In this document: one piece after another, positions 15,201 through 26,049 of the stretch
How the letters are laid out: every line of letters starts with the position of its first letter
Position numbering within the stretch: position 1 is the first letter of the stretch
From: Lineus longissimus
Lineage: Eukaryota > Nemertea > Pilidiophora > Heteronemertea > Lineidae
DNA length: 64,000 nt
Assembly: GCF_910592395.1 (NCBI RefSeq)
Contig: NC_088310.1
Coordinates: forward strand, 20,715,501 to 20,779,500
Direction of reading: 5' to 3'
The notes under the pieces: generated by a model
The model's database searches: none
What the model saw: only the letters and a program-made list of their open reading frames with translations
What the model was told of the DNA's origin: nothing
Made by a program: the position numbers and the translations under genes

Positions 15201-18021
15201 ACATCTTGAAGGATGTGCACATAGATGGCCAATGCTTGTTCATGTCTCCCTAGTCGACCAAGCAATAACGCTCGTTCTTCATAAAATGCTGGAACAAAAG
15301 AAGCAATAATTCTGAATCTGAGATTGCTGGGAACCAATATGATGACAGATGCCTTTATTCATTTCCCATACTTTTGGAGGCATGCTGTCATGTCACATTA
15401 TCACGATTCATTCACACAATGTTAGCTTTGACAAGAAGCCAAGGGGTCTGACGCTCAGCTGAGCTCATGTTTTGTTGATGTGGCCCAGGTCAGTAGAAGT
15501 CCAACATTCACACTTGGACAGACACTCGGCTGAGATTAGGGCTCACAGATTGGCTTTGGCCAGCAAGAGTAAATGACTTGAGGGTTTAAAACTTGATGGG
15601 AAATACACTTACCATCAAATGGAAAATGCGTAAGTAATTTCTCTGGAGTATAATAGGTAGAATCTCCCAGGAAATTGATGAGCTTTTTTCTCAATTTGCC
15701 CAGCTCGCCTGGCTCTTCTCCAGCTCTTGCTCTTGGTTTTCCTGAAAGGATAAGATTCTTTTACAGTGAAATCAGTGAAACAGTTTGAAGAAGAGTTGCA
15801 AATGAAATCTTCAATAACCATTTATGCATAAAGTGCTCTAATCCTGAATGTCCTGTATAAAGTGTAAGTACACCCACATTCAACTAACCCTGAGGCAATG
15901 ACCAGATGTAACTTACCCTGAGGTAGTGACCTGATGTAACATGCCCCAAGTAATGTTCAACTAACCCTGAGGCAATGACCAGATGTAACTTACCCTGAGG
16001 CAATGACCAGATGTAACTCACCCTGAGGCAATGACCAGATGTAACTCACCCTGAGGCAATGACCAGATGTAACTCACCCTGAGGCAATGACCTGATGTAA
16101 CTCACCCTGAGGCAATGACCTGATGTAACTCACCCTGAGGCAATGACCTGATGTAACTCACCCTGAGGCAATGACCTGATGTAACATGCCCCAAGTAATG
16201 TTCAACTAACCCTGAGGCAATGACCAGATGTAACTTACCCTGAGGCAATGACCAGATGTAACTCACCCTGAGGCAATGACCTGATGTAACTCACCCTGAG
16301 GCAATGACCTGATGTAACTCACCCTGAGGCAATGACCAGATGTAACTCACCCTGAGGCAATGACCAGATGTAACTCACCCTGAGGCAATGACCAGATGTA
16401 ACTCACCCTGAGGCAATGACCAGATGTAACTCACCCTGAGGCAATGACCAGATGTAACTCACCCTGAGGCAATGACCAGATGTAACTCACCCTGAGGCAA
16501 TGACCAGATGTAACTCACCCTGAGGCAATGACCAGATGTAACTCACCCTGAGGCAATGACCAGATGTAACTCACCCTGAGGCAATGACCAGATGTAACTC
16601 ACCCTGAGGCAATGACCAGATGTAACTCACCCTGAGGCAATGACCAGATGTAACTCACCCTGAGGCAATGACCTGATGTAACTCACCCTGAGGCAATGAC
16701 CAGATGTAACTCACCCTGAGGCAATGACCTGATGTAGTCATCCATCAAACTCTGTACTCTTTCTCTATACAAGTTGATGAGACGGTTGTGAAATCTCTCA
16801 TTCGTGTCATCCCAATTAGAAATTATATGTTCCTGCGAGGAAGATATGTACAATATCAGAAGCAGATTTCTCACGATAATCGACAAAATCACGCAAGGGG
16901 TCTCATTATCATAAACCCATCAAAGGAAAACTTTAGTGGATCCAATAGAGGTACGAATTAGGACAATCTCCGTCAATATCAAATGAAATGGCCAGGGCCA
17001 TTGTGCTCACCTCATGTGGAGGAAAGATGGATAAAGAGCATGGTATTGTGTCATGTAGTGTTAGGTTTGATGTAGGTCCAAGCAATTACAATTTCCCCAA
17101 AATGGCCAATTTACAGTACATTTGACCTCTGTGACCTTGAAAAGTAGGTCAAATCAAAGAAGACCCGGGTGACACATTGAATGGTTGTTAGAATTAGATG
17201 TACCTATGATATAAAATTGGTGCCAATCGGGCAAGTCATTACTAGGAATAATGGCATTTTGAAGAATTTAGGATTTGGCCCCCTCCCTGGAGGCCAAACG
17301 GCAAATCAGATCGCACCAAACTTCGGTACCTGAGATCACCTGACCAAGGGGTACATGTGTACTTAATTTGTGATCAATAGTCATTGCAGTTAAGAAACGT
17401 GCCATAGTTACGGCCTGACGGCGAATTAACGCCATTTGACCTCTGTGACCTTGACAAGAAGGTCAAATTAAAATCCTGTGTGACATATACTGTATGGTGG
17501 TTAGATGTACCCATGATATCAAATTGGTGGCAATCGGGCAAGAAGTTAAGGAATAATCACATTTTTAAGGTTTTTGGATTTTGCCCCCTGGTGGTCAAGT
17601 GGTGAATCATATTGGACCAAACTTCGGTCCCTGAGATCACCTGACTAAGGGGTAAATGTGTACCAAATTTGGTATCAATAGTCATTGCAGTTTAGAAACG
17701 TGCCATCGTTACATCCTAACGGCCAATTTACACCATTTGACCTCTGTGACCTTGAAAAGGAGGTCAAATCAAAAACCCGGAGGATATATGATGCACCTTT
17801 GCTAGAAGTACCTACCATATTTTTTTCAAAATTTCCCGACTACTATTAAGGGAGATATTGCATATTTTCACTTTTAACGTTTGGCCCCCTGGTGGCCAAA
17901 CCATGAAATGAATCGGACCGAAACTTGGTCTCCAAGGTGTCATTACATAAGCGTACATGTGTACTAAGTTTCAACTCAATAGCTCTAACAGTTACGAAAC
18001 GTGCCCTGCTAACGGACGACG

Positions 18022-18089
<68 letters not shown>

Positions 18090-21000
18090 ACGACGGACGC
18101 CACGGTATGGGATAAGCTCACCTCTGCTAAGAGGTGAGCTAATAAGGGACTGTCTGATTTTGGTATCAATGCACTTACTAGGTAGGGTATAGCAAGGTCT
18201 TTGGCAACTCTTTCTAAAAAGTCGAGCAGCTCTTCTCTTGGCAATGTCTCAACTTCAAGAATGTCTTCTGTAAAAATCTGAAAAATCAATAAAACAAAAT
18301 CATCAGAGGTGGTGTGTGCACAGCACTATTAAACCCCTCCAACACAAATTCTACTCTTGAGTGTAGACACATGCAGATTGGTGACTCCCTCAATCTGAAT
18401 TTGACATCTCACAATCTATTTTCCGCCACCTCATGATCAATGCCCGAGAGAAACAGCTGTCATCTAACGATGCACACCGTACTATCACCATTTTGGCTAA
18501 CATTGTCAGAATCATTGCAAGATTTTCATTGGAAATAATGTCACGATGTAAACGGCAATAAAAGGACTCTTGTGGCTGATCTAGGGCATGCAACATTACT
18601 GTTTCTTTGTTGGATAGGTTTGGCAAAAAAAGTGGCCTTAAACATTTGTGTTGCCAGTGTATTCTTCTCACCTTGAGACCATCTTCAGGATATGTCTTCA
18701 GCACCCATTCAGAAAACTCAAAAATCAGGTTGAGATGTTGGCTGCCCAGGTGTTGTAAGTACATGACTGTTCGCTCATGGCCCTTTAATGGAGACCCAGG
18801 CTTCTGGGACTGCTTGAACAGGAGGTCAAGGGCTGAAACACAATAGATAACATTATAACATTACGTTTACAAGACTTTGACTAATCGGGAAATAAACATT
18901 GACGCAGCTGGGAGTCAAACCCATGGCCACAACTCTCTACCATGGCACCACCTCTAACCCTGACTGGCTGATGGCCCATATGGTAAAGCTGTCTCACCTC
19001 TTTTGTGCATGCCCTTCTTCTCATAGAGTATAATGAGTTCACTGTATTTGTTTTTCTGTTTTAGCACCCTCTCACTCTCTTCCACATGGCAGTTACTGTC
19101 CTTCAAACGCAACAATGGAGCGACCAACGCATCGTTTGTCTAGGATAGAAAGAAAATCATTTGTACACGAAGGCATAGTTAAACACTACAAAAAGAAAAT
19201 CCATGCTGATTATTATCCTTGTCAATTTCACATCAGCAAAACAGAATAAAAGCCTCTCCCCGTGTAAACTAAATAGTAAATGAAAGTGCTGTGACAACAT
19301 TCCCTACCTCTATATAGCACTTCAGTAATGTTGTGTCTATGATTGTGCCTAATCTCCGCTTTGATTTGATGGTTGCATTTCCTTCAACGATAGCAGATGC
19401 ACGGAGTTCCTTGTTCTGATTGTAGTCTTTCATCAGTGAATTCCTTTTCTGGAAAGTAAGATAAACATTTTAAGAAGCCAATCATATTTTAATAACAGGA
19501 GATCTCCAGGCACAAAAGCAAAATCAATCTGAATGAAATGGTCAGGTTATTTTTTGTGTCCATCTTTATTGGCCGCAAAGCTGAAATCAATAAAATACTT
19601 GAAAGAAATCCAACCTGTAGTTCATGCTCCAGAGACCCAAGTAATGCGATAAAACTTTTACTTTTCATTTGTTTTTGCGATCAGATGTTGAATGTAGAGG
19701 AGAGAACAAGACTTACTTCCATCAAGTAATCTATGAGGGATAGCAGACCCTTTTCTAGCTCCCCACCATTCAGTTCTGGCAGCTCGTCGGGATAGTTCAA
19801 CTGCTTTCTGTACTCCTGGGGAAGCAAGTTTGGGTACAACCCTATCACATGGGAGGGATCTGAAAAAATATTTGGACAGTTTTGGAGATACTGAGAAATT
19901 CTTCTGTGCCAAGAAGATCCAATTGCTGAGTTGAAATACGCTTAGCAACACTGACTGTCTAAATGATGAATGCAAAAAGGTGACTGCTAATGAACTGTTC
20001 TAAAAGCATCATTGCCATGGTTAGGTCCTGCAGTCCACATAATCTGATGCCGAGGGTAGCAATAGATTGAGGTTGATTCCCCTCCCTCCCTCCCAAGGTG
20101 GAACATCAGCAATTCAAACATTCTGCAGGATTGTAACCAGAACTTAACATCTAAGCTGATGACGACTCCAGTTACAAAGTGATGACGATCTCACCTGTGC
20201 CAAGCTCAGCAAATATCGTTAGAGAATCTTCAAATCGGTGTTGACAGAACAGTTCAAATGCATACAGTGTTCTGATCTTCTGTAATCTGTCGGCTTTGTC
20301 TACCTCATTGTCGTCTGTCATATTCTAAAATCACGAGGAACATAATGATAAACAAACTGTCATGTGTTTGCCTCCCATGATAAACAAACTGTCATGTGTT
20401 TGCCTCCCATTAGATAGGAGAACCCATGCCCAACGATGTGCAGTGGTACAATGGAAGAGTGTCCAACTTAAGACTGAGAGGTTGTGGATTTGAAGCCCTG
20501 CCAGTGCCAGTCTGTTTACCCTAAACTGGCCTAAAATGGCCAAGTCTAGCACAGAATATGCACTTCTCAATGTCACCAGACAGGTAATTTCTAAATGAAT
20601 TCGTAGAACTTGCATAGGGACACTTCACTTACTGCTAATTTGAGAGCTAATTCAAATTCTTTGCTTTCCAGAAGCTGTTTGATTTGGGCAGTTATGGGTT
20701 TGCTTGCCAATCTCCACACAAAGTTACCAGACGCTACGTACAGATGCCCACTGAAAGGGAAAGCAATGAAGCTTTATAACTACTGTTACTGTTTAAAATA
20801 AGCATTGCAGTTAACCAGGTGGTCACCTCGGTCGCTAATACAAGCCGGCAGAAGCTGCTGGTTCGGTCACTCATACCTTATATCAGCAGTGTACTACTGC
20901 TGATATCTAAGGTTCTTCAATCACTTTATCAGCAAATCTAACTGAGGTAGCTAAATTACTTTTCTGACTTTTTCTGCATAGGTCAATGAACTGAGACTTT

Positions 21001-23738
21001 GCTCACCTTCTCCGACACTGGCAAATAAACTTTGGCCGATTTAGTTCTATGCTCTGTATAAGCAACCGCGGGTCTATTGTTCTGACTTCAACATATTTGG
21101 GTAACACTGCTATGATGTAAGGCGGATGGTGCTCTGAAAGAAGTAAACATGTAATTATAATGAAGTGAAACCAACTCCATGCAACTGCCGTGAAGAAAAC
21201 AGTGATTATATTATAGACACAGTCACTGATCTTATATGATATCCATGATGATAATGATACAAGATCTCCATTCCATTCTGTTCTAACTGATGTAATGAAG
21301 AAGAACACATATCCAAACTAGCTCACCCATGACACCAGGAATATCTGTCCACGTCAGTGCATATTTTTGTGCTGGATTTCCCTCTGAATCTATGAATATG
21401 GTCATCTCATCACGACTGAGGGCCAGTCGATCATCAGTCAATCGCATCACAGTAGGTTCTAGCTGCTTCCCGGTTGGAAACAGATCTTTTAAGCTGCCAT
21501 CACTGATCTGAAATATTCGAAAAACACAACAGGTAAACTCACTATTACCTTGGGGTCTAATCACAAATGATTCATGGAGGCAAATGCAATGCCAAAGGAA
21601 TTGGAAAGCTTTGGCCTGTCTTGGGACACAGTGATCAGAGTGGCAGAGACAAGGAAAGATCAAGAGTGGGTGAAGGCCTCATGTCCCAGTACCACGGATA
21701 AAGAGGTCTACATAAAGTAAAGGCAATGCACATGCAAAACAAATGGTAAAGGCACACAATAAGAGACAAAGGTGTGGATTAAGCAATTACAGAGGGAATG
21801 TCTTTAAAATATTCCAAACTTAACACATAATAGGGAAAACTAAGTAAACAATTAGAGAGATATCTATAGAGTAAACAATATCAGAAATCACAGAATCTTT
21901 TACGCCCTGTCCTATATCTTTTACTTACGTTAATCAAGAAGTAATCCCTTTTGAATCCAACACACAAGGACTCCTTACACCACGCCATTGCTTTAGGTAC
22001 ATCAGGCACACCAAGATCTGGTTGAAGCTCATGAAAATCCCTGTTTTTGTAATAGAACAGCTGCAGTTTTCTTTTCACTGCTACACACATCCGTAGAGTA
22101 TACTGGACTTCACCACTCAGTGATTTTTGTTCCTGAAAACAGAGCAAAATGACACTAGCAGATTCTTAGTGAATCCTTGTTATTTTCTTACAAAGGGGAA
22201 ACGGGCTGTAAGAATCATTCAAGGGACTTCAGGGATGGTCTGTGTCAAAACAACCCATTTGATGTCCATGTACAGGAAAATTTCAAGAGGGGCGTCATGC
22301 TTGAGGTTGATTTTCTGCAGATATTACGGCGTCTTAAACGTTGTTCATGCATTAAAATATCACATACATGTCATAATCAAGATAGATTGATGACAACACA
22401 GTTCATTACAATGATCTAGATAATTTGACTTGAACATCTCACTTCTGTGTAGTTTTGATTCTTATTACCTTCAGGTCGATCGAGAATAGTGTTGCACCCT
22501 TGGTTTTAGTCAGAGTTGTAATCTGGGCAAAAACAGACAGGTCGTGGACACTGATCTGGTTGTCAGAGAGACTGATCAGAATGTGAAACTGGGGATGAGG
22601 CACTGCTTCTAGCTGGAAGAATACAGAAGAAAAAAAGAGTCATATATGATAATGTAAGAAAACTTTCGGAACAAGAACCCTTGTCTTTTCTCTAGGTAGA
22701 GCATTCTGTAACCTCTATTCTCTATAAGAGTCAGTAAGATTAGCTCAGTCGGCATGCTTATTAGCCATATGAATACGCATGAAATTGTTCAAATAAGAAT
22801 TAAAGGCTCAGTTTACCACTCTATCAATGAAATAGTTCACCACAACGAATAAGGATTAAATTTTTAGATAACTTACTTGCATCAGATTATCAAAGATATC
22901 ACTGGTCCTGCTTATTTCATTAAAGATTTAAGTAATAATGGAAGGTATTTGAATTTCTATCTTCGATCAACCACACCAGCTACCTACCTGGGTTATAGGC
23001 CGCTTGGCAAATGATTTGTTGGCCATCTCCAGGGCGACGTCATATTTGGAATCAGCTGCAATTATAGGAGAAATTACAATCATATCATATTTTCTTGCTG
23101 TATTTTCTTGCTGTAGCTTATGACAAGATCATTAGAATGACAAATTCTGGGTTCAGATGAAATGATATCCAATTGGTACTCTTTGACAACAACAAAAGTT
23201 GCCTGGGAAACTGCACTTTTTGAAGACGGGGTGTTCAGTCTCTTCCCGCTGACTACAGCCTACAGGTAGGCATCAAGACAAGAATTTCAAAACGATAGCA
23301 ATGTCACAAGGCCTGTACTCACCTGCACCTGGGATGGGTTTGACTTTATATACAAGGAGGTGACCTTGCTTGGTACCGACCAACAGTGTGTCATCTGCAA
23401 AATATCATCATCATCAATGTTCTTGAATAATGAATGCTAGTGTATGACATAAGACTACGCCCACATTGCAACCTCCAACATTGCTTTATATACCCAGTAA
23501 ACCACTTTTCTCGCTGCTCAGTTGACTTCAATGTCATGCATGTCATGTCAGGTCATGTGCTGACACTTGGCACTTCGAACTCATCATGCACATGATGCAC
23601 TGGCTACTACACTGCCACTGATTTACACTATACAGATTTTTTGCAACCTCACAAAATGTACCTACCACAGCAAGCAATGGATTCGATTTGCAAGGGAAGT
23701 TTCTCCAAAATTGGAGCAGCCTCATATGCATCATGCAT
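221..23738 (-). CDS. VPS39: VPS39 (Vam6/Vps39), HOPS tethering subunit; 3' terminal exon missing off window
   Basis: HOPS-complex subunit that tethers late endosomes and lysosomes and binds Rab7 (family knowledge). Coding exons I placed, in transcript order: 23738-23666, 23394-23323, 23055-22988, 22612-22469, 22132-21929, 21507-21327, 21133-21007, 20750-20633, 20324-20195, 19859-19717, 19448-19308, 19139-18998, 18832-18672, 18277-18179, 16832-16715, 15741-15613, 15288-15186, 14968-14923, 14668-14516, 14245-14111, 312-221. All have GT/AG borders and consistent phase, summing to about 860 residues; the human protein is about 875-886. The start MHDAYEAAPILEKLPLQIE matches the family N-terminus. 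The N-terminal half is the CNH domain (VGTKQGHLL, ELFPTGKQLEP-like blocks), the middle is clathrin-repeat-like (HEQALAIYVHILQD), and the last visible exon carries the C-terminal zinc motif CRVCRKKIGN. The remaining ~25 residues (second zinc half) must lie beyond position 1. The divergent neighbour is the DHHC gene. Confidence 0.95.
313..14110 (-). other. 13.8 kb intron of VPS39 (between coding exons 20 and 21)
   Basis: The donor after residue block AEHLQ (GTAGGA, below 14111) joins in phase 0 to the acceptor TTCTAG above 312, which opens VQEQRMHYQ. The other introns of this gene are about 0.15-1.5 kb, so this one is an outlier. It is AT-rich. I see no exon of a recognisable nested gene on either strand. 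It holds a perfect short palindrome at 5459-5479, a G14 run near 10267-10280 and degenerate simple sequence only. The short open frames within it resemble no family I know. Confidence 0.85.
5459..5479. repeat. Short palindrome
   Basis: The sequence GGCCAGTTT-CGG-AAACTGGCC forms a perfect 9 bp stem with a 3-base loop inside the long VPS39 intron. No function is evident. Confidence 0.6.
14341..14367. repeat. (TTC)9 microsatellite in VPS39 intron
   Basis: Nine uninterrupted TTC units lie between VPS39 exons 14111-14245 and 14516-14668. On the sense strand of VPS39 it reads (GAA)n, a purine-rich tract. Confidence 0.9.
15888..16741 (-). repeat. 28-bp minisatellite, 29 copies, made of a VPS39 exon end plus its 5' splice site
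   Basis: The motif CCCTGAGG recurs at 15888, 15916, 15965, 15993, then every 28 bases to 16161, then 16210 and every 28 bases to 16714: 29 copies. Two 49-base steps contain an extra 21-base block (CCCCAAGTAATG...), forming a higher-order repeat of 245 bases. Units differ mainly at GACCAGATG versus GACCTGATG. Read on the minus strand, each unit is the last coding bases of the VPS39 exon 16715-16832 followed by its donor. The exon-proximal copy ends CCTCAGG|GTGAGT at 16715/16714. In the copies the donor hexamer is GTGAGT in 23, GTAAGT in 3 and GTTAGT in 3. The array fills most of the 973-bp intron 15742-16714. Confidence 0.95.
18012..18100. repeat. (CGA)n / (ACG)n microsatellite
   Basis: About 85 bases of nearly pure GAC repeats with GGAC interruptions at both ends. 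It is the variable-length tail of the repeat element before its terminal hairpin. Its translation gives long arginine runs on both strands, which are not genes. Confidence 0.95.
18115..18140. repeat. Perfect terminal hairpin of the repeat element
   Basis: AGCTCACCTCT at 18115-18125, loop GCTA, then the exact complement AGAGGTGAGCT at 18130-18140: an 11-bp stem. It is followed by AAT, so the element would end CTAA before T. Confidence 0.9.
18910..18950 (-). mobile_element. tRNA-derived SINE head, partial
   Basis: On the minus strand an A-box-like TGGTGCCATGGTAGAG (18950-18935) is followed by a B-box-like GGGTTTGACTCCC (18922-18910). The close spacing and absence of a cloverleaf suggest a decayed SINE head in the VPS39 intron rather than a tRNA gene. 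Confidence 0.45.
20347..20410. repeat. Exact 2 x 32 bp tandem duplication
   Basis: The 32-base unit beginning GATAAACAAACTG and ending GCCTCCCAT occurs at 20347-20378 and again at 20379-20410 without a mismatch. It lies in a VPS39 intron directly before a SINE head. Confidence 0.95.
20425..20540 (+). mobile_element. tRNA-derived SINE fragment
   Basis: A pol III A-box-like TGGTACAATGGAAGAG (20444-20459) and B-box-like GGATTTGAAGCC (20486-20497) stand at tRNA-like spacing, followed by a non-tRNA body (CTGCCAGTGCCAG...). It lies in the VPS39 intron between exons 20195-20324 and 20633-20750, opposite to the gene. The 3' boundary is uncertain and no tail is visible. Confidence 0.55.
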
Positions 23739-24669
23739 GATGAGTATTACCCACTAAAAGCACATATAAAATGGGTAAATATGATGATATTGATGATCAA
23801 AATATCAACTTTCTCATTTCCTTCTTTTGTTGTGGTCGTCGCTGAAATTATTCCGCCTTTGCCGTGTCAAAATCTTGTACCATCCTACACAGTTTTTAAG
23901 CTTAAATTTCTATATTTTTAAGAACTTTGACAAACATATTTATTAAGTAATTATTGTTCTTAATTATGAATTTAAAAATGATGTATAATTATCAATTTTA
24001 TTAGAATTAATGCATAATATCAAACCCATTACATCAGGTACTCTGAACATTTTATATCCCAAACCTCACAACAAGACAAAAGCCAAACACCAGGAAGTTC
24101 TGCAAGTTGACCCATAAAAATGACAACAAAAGCGTGAAAAACTCATTGAAATAAACCAAATTAGCCCTCAGATATGAGCCCAGGTCTTAAGAAATATCTA
24201 CAGAATCCTTGCAATTAATTCACCTGTAAGTTGATGACACGGGCAATGATAATAAACACCCTTGAGAGAAAGAAGTGTCTGCTTTTCTGTTATTTATACA
24301 GGGTGTCTCAAAATAGTATGCAAGTTCATCAAAGGGAAAGTGTGAGCAATTCATGTTACGAAATGTTGTTTGCAAAGATTTTTAGCCAAAAGAAAAAGGG
24401 CACAGAGATGTAGTTGAAGGACAATGTCATGGTTTTGGACAATGCTTAATTATCTACTTTTCTCCAGTCTCCAACTATTTTGAGATAAAATTTTAAAACA
24501 AGAGACTTGATGAAGCACTGTATCTGTGTATTGGTTGAACTTTCAGCTTAAGACAAGCATATTTGTCCGAACTCGGGTAGGGTCTGAATCCATCCACTGC
24601 CGATGCATTGCCACCGTCACATCATCTTCTTTATCTTTCACAGGGCCAGACTTGTCACAAATTGCCGAG
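23739..24669. promoter_or_regulatory. Shared 5' region of divergent VPS39 and ZDHHC24-like genes
   Basis: Start codons of the two genes are 931 bases apart and point away from each other. The interval is AT-rich with no coding signature. A good acceptor (TATCTTTCACAG, ending near 24642) and a possible donor (GTAAGT near 24227) suggest a 5' UTR intron in the plus-strand gene. No TATA box is placed with confidence. Confidence 0.5.
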
Positions 24670-25602
24670 ATGTGGATGAAAACTATCATTAGCCAGCTGT
24701 TCACACGAGGGACTGCATGGAAGTTAAAACGAATGGCTCTGTTCAATGTTTTAGCTACGTTCTACTTCATCATCATGAATTCAACTGCAACTTATCTGAT
24801 GGTCTTTCAGATTCTTCCATATCTGTTTTCGAACCAGCCAAAATACTATTGGTGTTTCCTTGGTTTCTTCCTGTTTCTGCTCCTCAATGTTGTTGGAAAC
24901 ACAATATTGGTGATAAAGACAGACTGCAGTCTAACATCCCTCCGAAGAAAAAAGGAAAACAAACAAAGTGTAGAAAAATGGGTGGTGAAATGTGATAAGT
25001 GTTTGGAAGCCATCCCTCCAAGGTGCCATCACTGCCCGATGTGTGATGAGTGCATCCTCAAGCGAGACCACCACTGCTTCTTCCTTGGTATTTGTGTTGG
25101 GTTACAAAATGAAAAGTATTTCATTCTCTTGACACACTATCTAATGATAGGAACATTCTTTACTGCAGTTCTCATCATTATGTATGCAAATCGAGTGTAC
25201 GGTGTTGAATTTCAAAATGTATTTTCAATTCTTACACTTTTACCCAAGACTCTATTTGGGTATATGTTTGAAAAAACTATAAGTGGAGATCATATGTTGT
25301 TGGTTACAATGTTTTATGGAAGTTTTACTGCAGGGATGTCCAATGCAGGTTTGTTTCTTTGGCAGTTGTTGATTGCTGTTAATGGGCAAACATCATATGA
25401 AATCACGACAGGCATAGACAGATATGCTGGAAAAGGTTACTGGGCCAATTTTACGGATGTGTTTGGCCCATATTGGTTCTTGTCGTATTTCCTACCTATA
25501 GAGATTAAGCCAGTCGGTTTTAGCAGTAACTTGACTGGTTCCAGTAGCAAAAAGGGACCATCTTCAAGGAAAACGCTAAAGCACAAACAAAAAGGTCATT
25601 AG
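24670..25602 (+). CDS. ZDHHC24: ZDHHC24-like palmitoyltransferase, intronless coding region
   Basis: S-acyltransferase that moves palmitate from its own cysteine to cysteines of membrane-associated proteins (family knowledge). The open frame runs from 24526 (358 aa), but the first 48 codons do not look conserved and a splice acceptor lies near 24642, so I prefer ATG 24670, giving 310 aa. Seen in order: a hydrophobic pair (FNVLATFYFIIM..., CFLGFFLFLLLNVVGN), the cysteine-rich domain CDKCLEAIPPRCHHC, then CDEC and the catalytic DHHC at 25066-25077 (residues 133-136), and two more hydrophobic stretches. DHHCFFLGICVG departs from the usual DHHCPW and matches the ZDHHC24/22 type; the downstream QTSYE block fits ZDHHC24's QTTWE. 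The C-terminus is lysine/serine-rich. An AATAAA follows at 26025. The subtype name is less sure than the family. Confidence 0.9.
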   Translation: MWMKTIISQLFTRGTAWKLKRMALFNVLATFYFIIMNSTATYLMVFQILPYLFSNQPKYYWCFLGFFLFLLLNVVGNTILVIKTDCSLTSLRRKKENKQSVEKWVVKCDKCLEAIPPRCHHCPMCDECILKRDHHCFFLGICVGLQNEKYFILLTHYLMIGTFFTAVLIIMYANRVYGVEFQNVFSILTLLPKTLFGYMFEKTISGDHMLLVTMFYGSFTAGMSNAGLFLWQLLIAVNGQTSYEITTGIDRYAGKGYWANFTDVFGPYWFLSYFLPIEIKPVGFSSNLTGSSSKKGPSSRKTLKHKQKGH

Positions 25603-26024
25603 AATGAAGTTGACACTTTGTTATGTGGATATGTTTTTGAGTTTTTGGCAATATTTTGTATGAATAGCTTGAGAGTAGATAGACATATCAAACTTATTTT
25701 GTATTTCATGTGCTGGGGCATTTTTTTTTCTTAATTGAAATATAATGTTAATTACAAATTCTCTTTGAAAATCATAAGAATGTTCTTGTTATAATCCATC
25801 AATTTCTTTCCATTAGTCATGTCTGTTACGAGGTCTGATGAAATCACTCATGTCTGTTAGAAACTAGAATTTACAGTTTTGCTGAACTTTTAGTCACGTT
25901 TTAGTTAGAGTGTACCATAGAGTACTTACTACCTATATGAGAGTCATTGTCACGTAATACAATTTGTACGTTTTTTACCTTCTGTAAGATATTTGTTCGT
26001 ACATGTATGTTATGACCGTTTTTC

Positions 26025-26030
26025 AATAAA
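26025..26030 (+). promoter_or_regulatory. Poly(A) signal of the ZDHHC24-like gene
   Basis: AATAAA 423 bases after the stop codon, in a T/A-rich context. It predicts a 3' UTR of about 440 bases. Confidence 0.6.
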
Positions 26031-26049
26031 TGTAATTTAATTTTGATAC

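Larger units (their letters stand above)
16985..18142 (+). mobile_element. Non-autonomous repeat element: three ~300-bp units, (CGA)n, terminal hairpin
   Basis: Three tandem units start their shared core (TTTGACCTCTGTGACCTTGA) at 17121, 17435 and 17736, so the periods are 314 and 301 bases. Each unit also shares blocks such as TGGCCCCCTGGTGG, CCAAACTTCGGT and AAGAAACGTGCC. The third unit runs into a CGA/ACG microsatellite and the element closes with a perfect hairpin then CTAA. No coding capacity is seen. A hairpin followed by CTRR and no obvious target duplication recalls Helitron-like termini, but the class is not proven. The element sits in the VPS39 intron between exons 16715-16832 and 18179-18277. 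The left edge is approximate. A diverged inverted copy lies at about 62772-63430. Confidence 0.75.

Noticed and set aside
15888-16741. CRISPR-like array of 28-base repeats
   Set aside because: The units are directly tandem with no unique spacers, in an intron of a eukaryotic gene; it is a minisatellite.
17846-18289. 147-aa minus-strand and 70-aa plus-strand arginine-rich open frames
   Set aside because: They are translations of the (CGA)n tract; only residues matching the VPS39 exon 18179-18277 are real coding sequence.
22739-22760. tRNA-like TTAGCTCAGTCGGCATGC
   Set aside because: It resembles an A box, but no B box or cloverleaf follows.
24526-24669. N-terminal extension of the DHHC frame by 48 residues
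   Set aside because: The extension is not family-like and contains a strong splice acceptor near 24642, so it is more likely 5' UTR or intron.
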